From Syntrophaceae bacterium CG2_30_49_12 (GTDB lineage Bacteria > Desulfobacterota > Syntrophia > Syntrophales > CG2-30-49-12), in assembly GCA_001873675.1 (NCBI GenBank), contig MNZP01000102.1, positions 1 to 20,169 on the forward strand: 20,169 bases of DNA, in the 5' to 3' direction. Shown one piece after another: positions 1-6,248 of the stretch. Each line of letters opens with the position of its first letter. Positions within the stretch are counted from its first letter, which is position 1. Position numbers and translations under genes: made by a program. The notes under the pieces were generated by a model, which did not search any database, had not been told where the DNA came from, and saw only the letters and a program-made list of their open reading frames with translations.

Positions 1-95
1 CAGGTAGATAGACTGAAGGTGGATAGGCTGAAGGTAGAAGGATTTTCGAGATGTTTTATAGATTTTAGCCTTCAGCCTTCAGCCTAAACACCTGA
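1..95. repeat. Nested inverted heptamer repeat (GGCTGAA / TTCAGCC) upstream of rplV
   Basis: This gap before rplV carries two copies of a CTGAAGG unit on the left (13-19 and 28-34) and two TTCAG-containing copies in reverse orientation on the right (69-75 and 76-82). AGGCTGAAGG at 25-34 is the exact reverse complement of CCTTCAGCCT at 69-78 and again at 76-85, so one or two nested hairpins can form. The 13 nt at 7-19 recur exactly at 1129-1141 at the end of rpsC. The gene expected upstream, rpsS, is not visible; its stop codon may lie just outside the window. The function is unknown, and a spreading intergenic repeat is the simplest reading. Confidence 0.75.
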
Positions 96-117
96 GTAGT
101 TACGAGTTTAGGGAGAT

Positions 118-468
118 ATGGAAGCAAAAGCAGTTGTCAAATATGTGCACACATCACCACAAAAGGCACGATTGGTGGTGAATTTGATCAGGGGAATAAA
201 GGTTGAAGAAGCCCAAAATATACTGACCTTTACGAAAAAACATGCTGCCAGGGTGGTCAGTAAAGTCTTAAAGTCAGCCATAGCCAATGCCGGGCAGAAT
301 CCCAATATAGACAAGAATATCCTCTATGTGAAGGAGATTTTTGTGGATCAGGGTCCTTCCATGAAGCGATGGAGGGCAAGGGCACAGGGGAGGGCAGCTG
401 CAATAAAAAAAAGAACATCTCACATAACGGTTATTCTGGATGAGAAGTGGTTACCCCACAAAAAGTAA
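118..468 (+). CDS. rplV: Large subunit ribosomal protein uL22
   Basis: Encodes uL22 (116 residues), which binds 23S rRNA and lines the nascent peptide exit tunnel through its long beta-hairpin. The family pattern is clear: an N-terminal stretch ending in TSPQKARLVVNLIRG (about residues 12-26), the central SAIANAGQN segment, and the basic hairpin with MKRWRARAQGRA (about 80-92) followed by KKRTSHITVIL. The length is normal (about 110). The ATG is preceded by AGGGAGA at a normal distance. It is the first complete gene of the cluster and is followed by rpsC as in the usual S10 operon order. Its TAA stop sits in a degenerate repeat-like stretch (463-476), which is a weaker version of the heptamers seen elsewhere. 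Confidence 0.97.
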   Translation: MEAKAVVKYVHTSPQKARLVVNLIRGIKVEEAQNILTFTKKHAARVVSKVLKSAIANAGQNPNIDKNILYVKEIFVDQGPSMKRWRARAQGRAAAIKKRTSHITVILDEKWLPHKK

Positions 469-495
469 TAAGTGATAATTCAAGGAGGTGAAAGG

Positions 496-1152
496 TTGGG
501 GCAAAAGGTTAACCCGATTGGTTTCAGGTTGGGTGGTATCAAGACATGGCATTCATTATGGTTCGCCGAAAAAAATTACAGTAAACTGCTTCATGAGGAT
601 ATCAAGATCAGAAAATACCTCAAAAAGAAACTTTATAATGCGGGCATTTCAAAGATAGAGATAGAAAGGGCTGCCGACAAAGCCAAGGTTAATGTCTATA
701 CAGCGCGTCCGGGAATTATCATAGGCAAGAAAGGTTCAGAGATAGAAAAGCTGAAAAAGGAACTTGAGGGTGTTGCAGGAAGAGAGATTATTATAAACAT
801 TCTTGAGGTGCGGAAGCCTGAAATAGACGCACAACTCGTTGCTGAGAGTATTGTCCTTCAGTTGGAACGGCGCGTTGCCTTCAGGAGGGCGATGAAAAAA
901 TATGTAAGCTCCGCTATCAAATTCGGTGCCAAGGGTATCAGGGTGAAATGTTCTGGAAGACTTGGGGGAGCGGAGATGTCGAGGTCAGAGTGGTATCGAG
1001 AGGGGAGGGTCCCCCTTCACACGATGCGGGCAGCTATTGATTACGGCGTCGCTGAGGCTCATACTACTTATGGCATTATCGGTGTGAAGGTACATATATT
1101 TCATGGAGAGGTGCTACCCGCGAAAGACGATAGACTGAAGGCTAAAAGCTGA
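496..1152 (+). CDS. rpsC: Small subunit ribosomal protein uS3
   Basis: Encodes uS3 (218 residues), part of the mRNA entry site on the head of the 30S subunit. I place the start at TTG 496 because it gives the canonical GQKVNPIGFRLG opening and has a strong AAGGAGGTG six bases upstream; an ATG 24 nt further up would add a non-family extension. The KH-domain motif PGIIIGKKGSEI lies at about residues 71-82, and the C-terminal domain has KCSGRLGGAEMSR and EGRVPLHTMRA. The family core ends near HGEVLP. The last residues (DRLKAKS) are encoded by a heptamer repeat (see 1133-1163) that also supplies the TGA stop, so this tail is probably a lineage-specific addition. Confidence 0.96.
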   Translation: MGQKVNPIGFRLGGIKTWHSLWFAEKNYSKLLHEDIKIRKYLKKKLYNAGISKIEIERAADKAKVNVYTARPGIIIGKKGSEIEKLKKELEGVAGREIIINILEVRKPEIDAQLVAESIVLQLERRVAFRRAMKKYVSSAIKFGAKGIRVKCSGRLGGAEMSRSEWYREGRVPLHTMRAAIDYGVAEAHTTYGIIGVKVHIFHGEVLPAKDDRLKAKS

Positions 1153-1163
1153 AGGATGAAGGG
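1133..1163 (+). repeat. Four tandem GGCTGAA-type heptamers overlapping the end of rpsC
   Basis: Four consecutive 7-nt units can be read: GACTGAA (1133-1139), GGCTAAA (1140-1146), AGCTGAA (1147-1153) and GGATGAA (1154-1160), each one mismatch from GGCTGAA. The rpsC stop TGA (1150-1152) lies inside the third unit. Stop trinucleotides fall at 1136, 1143, 1150 and 1157, covering all three forward frames. The 13 nt at 1129-1141 match 7-19 exactly, which marks both places as copies of one repeat family. Confidence 0.8.
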
Positions 1164-1224
1164 AAACCAGAAGAAGCATTCGGATAACCGAGGGGAACTT
1201 ACTTAGAGGGAAGGTTGCCAAATT

Positions 1225-1647
1225 ATGTTAATGCCGAAAAGGGCCAAATATAGAAAGTTGCAGAGAGGCCGTATGGGTGGCAAGGCCACCAGGGGGTGCC
1301 ATCTGGTATTTGGGGAATATGGTTTACAGGCCACCGAATGTGGGTGGATCACAGCAAGGCAGATTGAGGCCGCACGTATTGCCATGACGCGTCATGTGAA
1401 AAGGGGAGGGAAAGTCTGGATCAGGGTATTCCCCCATAAGTCCATTACCAGGAAACCAGCCGAAACTCGTATGGGAAAAGGAAAGGGAGCGCCTGAAGAG
1501 TGGGTAGCCGTTGTAAAACCTGGTATCGTTCTTTATGAAATGGAGGGAGTTACAAAAGATGCAGCCATAGAGGCATTCAGATTGGCAGCGCACAAGCTTC
1601 CGATATCTACTAACTTTCTTTCAAGGGACAGATATAGTGAAAATTAA
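1225..1647 (+). CDS. rplP: Large subunit ribosomal protein uL16
   Basis: Encodes uL16 (140 residues), a late-assembling protein beside the tRNA-binding sites and central protuberance of the 50S subunit. It opens with MLMPKRAKYRK, then RGRMGGKATRG. The RQIEAARIAMTRHVKRGGKVWIRVFPHKSITRKPAETRMGKGKG region (about residues 45-88) is the family core. KRGG and the GKGKG segment that approaches the peptidyl transferase centre are intact. The ATG at 1225 gives the family start, with AGGGAAGG about 10 nt upstream. It follows rpsC after a 72-nt gap that begins with the heptamer repeat, and its last 11 nt overlap rpmC. Confidence 0.97.
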   Translation: MLMPKRAKYRKLQRGRMGGKATRGCHLVFGEYGLQATECGWITARQIEAARIAMTRHVKRGGKVWIRVFPHKSITRKPAETRMGKGKGAPEEWVAVVKPGIVLYEMEGVTKDAAIEAFRLAAHKLPISTNFLSRDRYSEN

Positions 1648-1828
1648 GGAAATTAGAGAACTCAGTATTGGTGAGTTAAAACAGAAAAACAGGGGTCTGC
1701 TGGAAGAACTTTTCAAGCTCCGGATCCGCCATACCTCCGGGCAATTAGACACCCCTTCTGTGATGAGCCTTATCAGAAAAGATATTGCCCGCATTAAGAC
1801 CGTACTGAGGGAAAAGGAGGATCGTTAG
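1637..1828 (+). CDS. rpmC: Large subunit ribosomal protein uL29
   Basis: Encodes uL29 (63 residues), a small two-helix protein near the exit tunnel that helps form the docking site for trigger factor and SRP. The sequence is the usual helical hairpin: an N-terminal IKEIRELSIGELKQK, then LLEELFKLRIRHTSGQLDTP and the conserved IRKDIARIKTVLREK. The start is GTG inside the end of rplP, an 11-nt overlap, with AAGGGA about 8 nt upstream; this arrangement favours coupled translation with rplP. Length is typical for the family. Confidence 0.95.
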   Translation: MKIKEIRELSIGELKQKNRGLLEELFKLRIRHTSGQLDTPSVMSLIRKDIARIKTVLREKEDR

Positions 1829-1830
1829 AG

Positions 1831-2088
1831 ATGGGTGATCGGGGCCATAAAAGAACCATTATGGGGGTCGTTGTGAGCAATAAAATGGATAAAACCATTA
1901 TTATTCGGGCAGAAAGATTGGTCAAGCACCCTGTATTTCATAAATACATCAAAAGACATGTTAAATATAAGGCCAACGATGAGGGAAACATTTGTAATAT
2001 TGGCGATAGAGTTCTCATTGTTGAATCGAGACCGCTTAGCAGGGAAAAGCGATGGCGGCTACGCAAAATTATAGAGAAGTCGGGGTAG
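1831..2088 (+). CDS. rpsQ: Small subunit ribosomal protein uS17
   Basis: Encodes uS17 (85 residues), an OB-fold primary 16S rRNA binder on the body of the 30S subunit. Family motifs seen are MGVVVSNKMDKTIIIRAERLVKHPVFHKYIKR (about residues 11-42) and the C-terminal IGDRVLIVESRPLSREKRWRL (about 57-77). It starts with ATG two nucleotides after the rpmC stop, and an AAAAGGAGG sits in the end of rpmC. Length is normal. Confidence 0.96.
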   Translation: MGDRGHKRTIMGVVVSNKMDKTIIIRAERLVKHPVFHKYIKRHVKYKANDEGNICNIGDRVLIVESRPLSREKRWRLRKIIEKSG

Positions 2089-2126
2089 GTCTTACAGGTA
2101 CTACCTTCGTTGGGTGGATTTTTCCT

Positions 2127-2495
2127 ATGATACAGATGCAGACCATTTTAAATGTGGCCGATAATTCAGGTGCGAAAAAGGTCGCCTGCATTAAGGTTCT
2201 CGGTGGGTCGAAAAGAAGATATGCCGGCGTGGGTGATATCATCGTCGTATCCGTCAAAAAAGCCATCCCCAATGCAAAGGTCAAAAAAGGGGATGTCATG
2301 AAGGCAGTAGTCGTGCGTACCGTGAAAGAGGTAAGGAGACCGGATGGTTCATATCTGAAATTTGATGATAATTCTGCTGTTCTGATTACGAATCAACTGG
2401 AACCTGTGGGAACAAGGATATTCGGACCAGTTGCCCGCGAACTCCGGGCAAAGCAATTTATGAAGATTATTTCTCTGGCGCCGGAGGTGCTATAG
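2127..2495 (+). CDS. rplN: Large subunit ribosomal protein uL14
   Basis: Encodes uL14 (122 residues), a beta-barrel protein of the 50S subunit face that contacts 16S rRNA in bridge B8 and also binds the silencing factor RsfS. The start at ATG 2127 gives the canonical MIQMQTILNVADNSGAKK opening and exactly the family length; an open frame extends 75 nt upstream into the end of rpsQ but does not resemble L14. The core KVLGGSKRRYAGVGDIIVVSVK, the KVKKGDVMKAVVVRT segment and the end GTRIFGPVARELR...MKIISLAPEVL are all present. The ribosome binding site is weak (GGTGGA), so translation may depend partly on coupling with rpsQ, 38 nt upstream. Confidence 0.97.
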   Translation: MIQMQTILNVADNSGAKKVACIKVLGGSKRRYAGVGDIIVVSVKKAIPNAKVKKGDVMKAVVVRTVKEVRRPDGSYLKFDDNSAVLITNQLEPVGTRIFGPVARELRAKQFMKIISLAPEVL

Positions 2496-2553
2496 GGGTC
2501 AGAGAGGGGTTATCTGAAGACTGACAGAGAAGAGTTGAAAACCGGGGAACAGG

Positions 2554-2877
2554 ATGATGCGGGAAGGGCAATTGAAAAAAGGTGATATAGTGAAGGTAAC
2601 TACCGGTAATGAAAAAGGGAAAACCGGCAAGATCATCAAGATTATCAGTAATAAGGACAATGTATTTGTGGAGAAGCTAAACTTCGTCAAACGGCATCAA
2701 AGGCCTAGTGCAAAGGGAAAGGGAGGTATCATTGAGAAAGAAGGACCGATACATATCTCCAATGTGATGCTCATCTGTAACAAATGTGATAACGCTGTCA
2801 GAGTGGGATACAGGATATTAGATGATGGAAAGAAGGTACGTTTCTGTAAAAAATGTCATGAGATACTGGATGTTTGA
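2554..2877 (+). CDS. rplX: Large subunit ribosomal protein uL24, zinc-binding type
   Basis: Encodes uL24 (107 residues), an assembly initiator of the 50S subunit near the exit tunnel. The N-terminal KOW domain is clear (LKKGDIVKVTTGNEKGKTGKI, about residues 7-27), as is VEKLNFVKRHQRPS. The C-terminal part has two CxxC pairs (CNKC about 75-78 and CKKC about 98-101), a zinc-ribbon form of L24 found in many deltaproteobacteria and absent from E. coli L24. Two adjacent ATG codons (2554, 2557) could start it; I chose the first. A 58-nt gap separates it from rplN, and its TGA stop lies 14 nt before rplE. Confidence 0.95.
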   Translation: MMREGQLKKGDIVKVTTGNEKGKTGKIIKIISNKDNVFVEKLNFVKRHQRPSAKGKGGIIEKEGPIHISNVMLICNKCDNAVRVGYRILDDGKKVRFCKKCHEILDV

Positions 2878-2891
2878 GGGGTAGGGAAAAA

Positions 2892-3431
2892 GTGGCAAGG
2901 TTAAAAGAGTATTACTTAGAGGAACTCGTTCCCGTATTAACTAAGCAGTTTAGCTACAAAAACCGGATGGAGATTCCCAGACTGGAGAAGATAGTTGTCA
3001 ATATGGGTCTCGGTGAAGCGATCCAGAATATCAAGCTCCTTGATAAGGCAGTGGAGGAACTTTCCCTGATTGTTGGTCAAAAACCGGTAATTACAAAGGC
3101 AAGACGGTCAATTGCCACGTTTAAGCTTCGTAAGGGTATGTCTATAGGGTGTCGGGTTACCTTGAGAAGGGAAAGGATGTACGAGTTTTTCGATAGACTT
3201 GTAAATGTTGCTCTTCCAAGGGTCAGAGATTTCAGGGGAATTTCGCCATCGTCGTTTGATGGAAGAGGGAATTTTGCCATGGGATTGAAGGAACAGCTTA
3301 TCTTTCCGGAGATAGATTATAACAAAGTTGATAAGGCAAGAGGGATGAATATTGTGATCCTTACAACGGCTAAAAGGGATGATGAAGCAAGAGAACTTCT
3401 CAGGCTTATGGGTATGCCGTTTAGAAGTTAG
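2892..3431 (+). CDS. rplE: Large subunit ribosomal protein uL5
   Basis: Encodes uL5 (179 residues), which binds 5S rRNA in the central protuberance and contacts the P-site tRNA. The start at GTG 2892 gives the standard (M)ARLKEYYLEELVPVL opening and exactly the usual 179-residue length, with AGGG six bases upstream; an earlier TTG at 2874 would add six residues. Motifs include PRLEKIVVNMGLGEAIQN, GQKPVITKARRSIATFKLRKGM, VALPRVRDFRGIS and DGRGNFAMGLKEQLIFPEIDYDK-like sequence near residues 127-149. It ends with the typical LLRLMGMPF. Confidence 0.96.
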   Translation: MARLKEYYLEELVPVLTKQFSYKNRMEIPRLEKIVVNMGLGEAIQNIKLLDKAVEELSLIVGQKPVITKARRSIATFKLRKGMSIGCRVTLRRERMYEFFDRLVNVALPRVRDFRGISPSSFDGRGNFAMGLKEQLIFPEIDYNKVDKARGMNIVILTTAKRDDEARELLRLMGMPFRS

Positions 3432-3445
3432 CAAGGGGAAGAGGC

Positions 3446-3631
3446 GTGGCTAAAAAATCGTTAATGGCAAAGGCTAAGAGAAAAATGAAATTTCCTGTCA
3501 GGGCATATAACCGTTGTCCCATCTGTGGAAGACCAAGGGCATTTTATAGAAAATTTGAGATGTGCAGAATATGCCTGAGAAACTTCTCTCTCAAAGGGGA
3601 AATTCCTGGCGTCATAAAATCGAGCTGGTAA
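3446..3631 (+). CDS. rpsN: Small subunit ribosomal protein uS14, short zinc-binding (type Z) form
   Basis: Encodes uS14 (61 residues) of the head of the 30S subunit. This is the short zinc-ribbon type: C24xxC27 (CPIC) and C40xxC43 (CRIC), followed by LRNFSLKGEIPGVIKSSW. The long zinc-free form is about 100 residues, so this is not a truncation. The start is GTG with AAGGGGAAGAGG just upstream; it lies 14 nt after rplE in the normal spc-operon position. Confidence 0.96.
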   Translation: MAKKSLMAKAKRKMKFPVRAYNRCPICGRPRAFYRKFEMCRICLRNFSLKGEIPGVIKSSW

Positions 3632-3664
3632 TTGGATAATTAGTACGTTTTTAAGGAGTAATAT

Positions 3665-4066
3665 ATGGGATTGACCGATCCGATCGCGGATATGCTAACG
3701 AGGATCAGAAACGCCAATAGAATCCATCATAAGAGAGTTGATGTGTTACTGTCCCGGGTTAATCTGAGTATCGCCAGCGTTTTGAAAAAAACAGGCTATA
3801 TCAATGGGTGCAACATTGATAAAGACAAGAAAGGATATCAGGTATTAAGGGTGTATCTCAAGTATCCGGAGGCGAAGAAAACTGTCATTACAGAAATTCG
3901 TAGGATTAGTAAACCGGGAAGAAGAGTCTATGTAAAGAGTGAAAATATTCCCCGTGTGTTGAACGGATATGGAATTGCCATCATTTCTACTTCGAGAGGG
4001 ATCATAACAGATAAAGAGGCCAGGCAGTTAAACGTAGGTGGCGAGGTTCTCTGCCATGTGTGGTAG
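3665..4066 (+). CDS. rpsH: Small subunit ribosomal protein uS8
   Basis: Encodes uS8 (133 residues), a primary 16S rRNA binder and, in E. coli, the translational repressor of the spc operon. It begins MGLTDPIADMLTRIRNANRI as the family does. The C-terminal domain has SKPGRRVYVKSENIPRVLNGYGIAIISTSRGIITDKEAR and ends at the usual GGEVLCHVW. The ATG has AAGGAG six bases upstream. Its TAG stop is the first part of a heptamer-rich stretch (4065-4110), but unlike rpsC and rplQ the protein end is canonical. I did not identify an S8 binding site in the mRNA. Confidence 0.97.
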   Translation: MGLTDPIADMLTRIRNANRIHHKRVDVLLSRVNLSIASVLKKTGYINGCNIDKDKKGYQVLRVYLKYPEAKKTVITEIRRISKPGRRVYVKSENIPRVLNGYGIAIISTSRGIITDKEARQLNVGGEVLCHVW

Positions 4067-4110
4067 TCAGTCGTAAGTCGTCAGTCTTATGTCTTTTGAC
4101 TTATGACTTA
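4065..4110 (+). repeat. CGTAAGT-type heptamer array with hairpin between rpsH and rplF
   Basis: Units of seven can be read as AGTCAGT, CGTAAGT, CGTCAGT and CTTATGT (4065-4092). After a short T-rich loop come inverted units GACTTAT (4098-4104) and GACTTA (4105-4110). TAAGTC at 4074-4079 is complementary to GACTTA at 4105-4110, and AGTC at 4083-4086 to GACT at 4098-4101, so a bulged hairpin is possible. It fills almost the whole gap up to the rplF ribosome binding site. The downstream arm is not followed by a T run, so it does not look like an intrinsic terminator, which fits its position inside an operon. Confidence 0.7.
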
Positions 4111-4126
4111 AAAGGGAGATTTGTTT

Positions 4127-4666
4127 ATGTCAAGAGTTGGTAGGAAACTTATACAAGTCCCCGTGGGTGTAAGTGTCACTCGGGGCAACGAGGTCATCAA
4201 GGTTGATGGTCCCAAAGGAACCCTGTCAATGAAGCTGCCGCGGCACGTTGAAGTAACCCTCGACAATGGAACAATTGTGGTAAGAAGGTTGTCCGATGAT
4301 AGAACAGGAAGATCATACCATGGTTTAGTAAGAACGCTTATAGGAAATATGGTTACTGGTGTCAGTGCCGGTTTTGAGAAAAACTTGGAAATATCAGGAG
4401 TTGGATACCGGGCAGAGATAAAAGACAACATCCTTAAATTGACCGTTGGTTATTCCAATCCTGTGGAATATCAGATTCCAGAGGGGATTAACATTATGGT
4501 TGAAAAACAGGTGAATGTCTCGGTCTCGGGAATTGATAAGCAACAGGTGGGGAAAGTTGCCGCACAGATACGGGCGCTAAAGAAACCGGAACCCTATAAA
4601 GGCAAAGGAATAAAGTATGCGGGTGAGCAGGTAAGGCGAAAAGTCGGCAAATCCGTGGGGGCCTGA
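4127..4666 (+). CDS. rplF: Large subunit ribosomal protein uL6
   Basis: Encodes uL6 (179 residues), at the base of the L7/L12 stalk close to the factor-binding site. The start at ATG 4127 gives the canonical MSRVGRKLIQVPVGV; AAGGGAGA lies about 9 nt upstream. The duplicated fold is visible: a first half with KVDGPKGTLSMKLP, and a second half with GVGYRAEIKDNILKLTVGYSNPV and the signature KPEPYKGKGIKYAGEQVRRKVGKS at about residues 151-174. Length is standard. Confidence 0.97.
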   Translation: MSRVGRKLIQVPVGVSVTRGNEVIKVDGPKGTLSMKLPRHVEVTLDNGTIVVRRLSDDRTGRSYHGLVRTLIGNMVTGVSAGFEKNLEISGVGYRAEIKDNILKLTVGYSNPVEYQIPEGINIMVEKQVNVSVSGIDKQQVGKVAAQIRALKKPEPYKGKGIKYAGEQVRRKVGKSVGA

Positions 4667-4693
4667 TATTAGAGAAAATTGAGGTAGAAGAGA

Positions 4694-5059
4694 TTGGTAT
4701 CAAAGAAGGTTGAAAAAAGCAGGGTTAAACGTAAATTAAGGGTGAGGGGAAAGATACACGGTACGGAGACGAGGCCGCGTCTTTCAGTATTCAGAAGCAC
4801 ACGGCATATCTATGTTCAGGCAATTAACGATGATCTAGGAAAGACAATGGCTGAGGCTTCAACCCTCAGTGAGGAATTAAGTAATTCTCTTGGTGGCTTG
4901 AAAAAGGGCGATGCAGCTAAAGAAGTGGGGAAATTGATGTCAAGGCGATTGAAGGCTATGGGTATTGAAAGTGTTGTCTTTGATAGAGGAAGGTACCTCT
5001 ATCATGGACGGGTCAGGGCTTTTGCCGAGGCCGCCAGGGAATCGGGGTTAAAATTCTAG
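4694..5059 (+). CDS. rplR: Large subunit ribosomal protein uL18
   Basis: Encodes uL18 (121 residues), which with uL5 and bL25 holds 5S rRNA in the central protuberance. Family motifs are RPRLSVFRSTRHIYVQAIND (about residues 28-47), the middle KKGDAAKEVGKLMSRRLKAMGI, and the C-terminal FDRGRYLYHGRVRAFAEAARESGLKF. The start TTG 4694 gives a normal basic N-terminus and has GAGGT upstream; no better ATG exists. It sits 27 nt after rplF. Confidence 0.93.
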   Translation: MVSKKVEKSRVKRKLRVRGKIHGTETRPRLSVFRSTRHIYVQAINDDLGKTMAEASTLSEELSNSLGGLKKGDAAKEVGKLMSRRLKAMGIESVVFDRGRYLYHGRVRAFAEAARESGLKF

Positions 5060-5080
5060 ATAGTTATAAGGAAATGATAC

Positions 5081-5575
5081 TTGAATAAAAAAGATGTAAG
5101 AGAATTAGAATTCCTTGACAGGGTCATAGCGATTAATAGGACCGCCAAAGTGGTCAAGGGTGGAAGGAGGTTCAGATTCAGCGCCGTAGTCGTTGTCGGC
5201 GACGGTAATGGATCGGTAGGCGCCGGTTTAGGCAAGGCTCATGAGGTGCCGGAGGCAATCAGAAAGGGCATGGAGCAGGCTAAGAAGAATACAGTTAAGG
5301 TCGCCATTGCCAACGGGACAATTCCCTATGGGGTTATCGGACATTATGGCGCCGGAAGGGTACTCCTGAAACCTGCTTCCGAAGGGACGGGTCTCATCGC
5401 GGGAGGCGCAGTCAGGGCGGTACTTGAGGTGGCAGGGATTCATAATATATTGACAAAATGCCTTGGTTCGCACAATCCTCATAATCTGGTCAAGGCAACC
5501 ATTGACGGGCTATGTCAATTGAAGGATTCAGCATACATTTCTGCCCTAAGGGGAAAGGATATTGCTGAACTTTAA
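5081..5575 (+). CDS. rpsE: Small subunit ribosomal protein uS5
   Basis: Encodes uS5 (164 residues), which helps form the mRNA entry channel and influences decoding accuracy. The double-stranded RNA-binding N-terminal domain contains NRTAKVVKGGRRFRFSAVVVVGDGNG (about residues 19-44), the known site of spectinomycin and ram mutations in other bacteria. The C-terminal domain has LLKPASEGTGLIAGGAVRAVLEVAGI and LGSHNPHNLVKATIDGL. The start is TTG 5081 with AAGGA eight bases upstream. Confidence 0.95.
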   Translation: MNKKDVRELEFLDRVIAINRTAKVVKGGRRFRFSAVVVVGDGNGSVGAGLGKAHEVPEAIRKGMEQAKKNTVKVAIANGTIPYGVIGHYGAGRVLLKPASEGTGLIAGGAVRAVLEVAGIHNILTKCLGSHNPHNLVKATIDGLCQLKDSAYISALRGKDIAEL

Positions 5576-5600
5576 ATTCGCTCTAAGGGAAAGTAGGTTC

Positions 5601-5801
5601 GTGGGTAAGAAGCTAAAGATAAGGCAGATAAAAAGTTACATCGGAAGGCCGGAAAAGCAGAGGAGTATCCTCCGCGGGATGGGACTGGGAAGGGTTAACA
5701 GGACGGTCCTGCTGAATAATACGCCTGAGATTTGCGGCATGGTCAGAAAGGTTATCCACTTAGTATCGGTGGAGGAAATTGAGGAGGTGGCCGACGCATG
5801 A
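5601..5801 (+). CDS. rpmD: Large subunit ribosomal protein uL30
   Basis: Encodes uL30 (66 residues), a small protein of the 50S subunit. I chose GTG 5601, which gives the family opening GKKLKIRQIKSYIGRPEKQR; an open frame extends 39 nt upstream into the end of rpsE but has no L30 character. The conserved GLGRVNRTVLLNNTPEICGMVRKV (about residues 28-51) follows. AAGGGA and AGTAGG lie upstream of the start. The TGA stop overlaps the rplO ATG by four bases (ATGA), a typical coupling junction. Confidence 0.93.
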   Translation: MGKKLKIRQIKSYIGRPEKQRSILRGMGLGRVNRTVLLNNTPEICGMVRKVIHLVSVEEIEEVADA

Positions 5802-6247
5802 ATCTGGGTACTTTGAAACCACCAGATGGTTCCAGAAAGAAGAGGAAAAGAGTTGGCCGTGGGAATGGGTCAGGTCACGGTGGAACATCATGCAAGGGAT
5901 CAAAAGGGCAGAATGCCCGTTCAGGCGGAGGTGTCAGACCCGGTTTTGAGGGCGGCCAGATGCCTCTATCAAGAAGATTACCCAAAAGGGGATTTCGTAA
6001 CCAATTCCGCAGGAATATTATTATTCTTAATATAGAACAGTTGAAGAGATTTCCCGAAGGTTCTGTCCTCGATGAGGATACCCTTAGAAATAAAGGATTG
6101 GTGAAGAGAAGAGGCGATGGCATCAAGGTACTGGGGAAAGGAAATATCGTCTACCCCCTGACGTTGAAGGTAGACATGATCAGTCGTTGTGCGAGAGAGA
6201 AAATTGAAGCCGCCGGTGGTCAGATCATAATCGTAGAGGGTAACTGA
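5798..6247 (+). CDS. rplO: Large subunit ribosomal protein uL15
   Basis: Encodes uL15 (149 residues), an early-assembling 50S protein. The N-terminal glycine- and lysine-rich extension is typical: KRVGRGNGSGHGGTSCKGSKGQ (about residues 17-38) followed by GGGVRPGFEGGQMPLSRRLPKRGF. The C-terminal domain has VLGKGNIVYPLTLKVDMISRCAREKIEAAGG. A strong AGGAGGTGG precedes the ATG, which overlaps the rpmD stop. It ends one base before secY. Confidence 0.97.
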   Translation: MNLGTLKPPDGSRKKRKRVGRGNGSGHGGTSCKGSKGQNARSGGGVRPGFEGGQMPLSRRLPKRGFRNQFRRNIIILNIEQLKRFPEGSVLDEDTLRNKGLVKRRGDGIKVLGKGNIVYPLTLKVDMISRCAREKIEAAGGQIIIVEGN

Positions 6248-6248
6248 T

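Noticed and set aside
2052..2126. A 25-codon N-terminal extension of rplN
   Set aside because: It overlaps the end of rpsQ and does not resemble L14; ATG 2127 gives the exact family start and length.
4065..4110. Tandem heptamers as a CRISPR array
   Set aside because: Units are 7 nt, contiguous and without spacers; there are no cas genes.
5562..5600. An earlier start for rpmD
   Set aside because: The added 13 codons overlap rpsE and do not match L30, whereas GTG 5601 gives the family opening.
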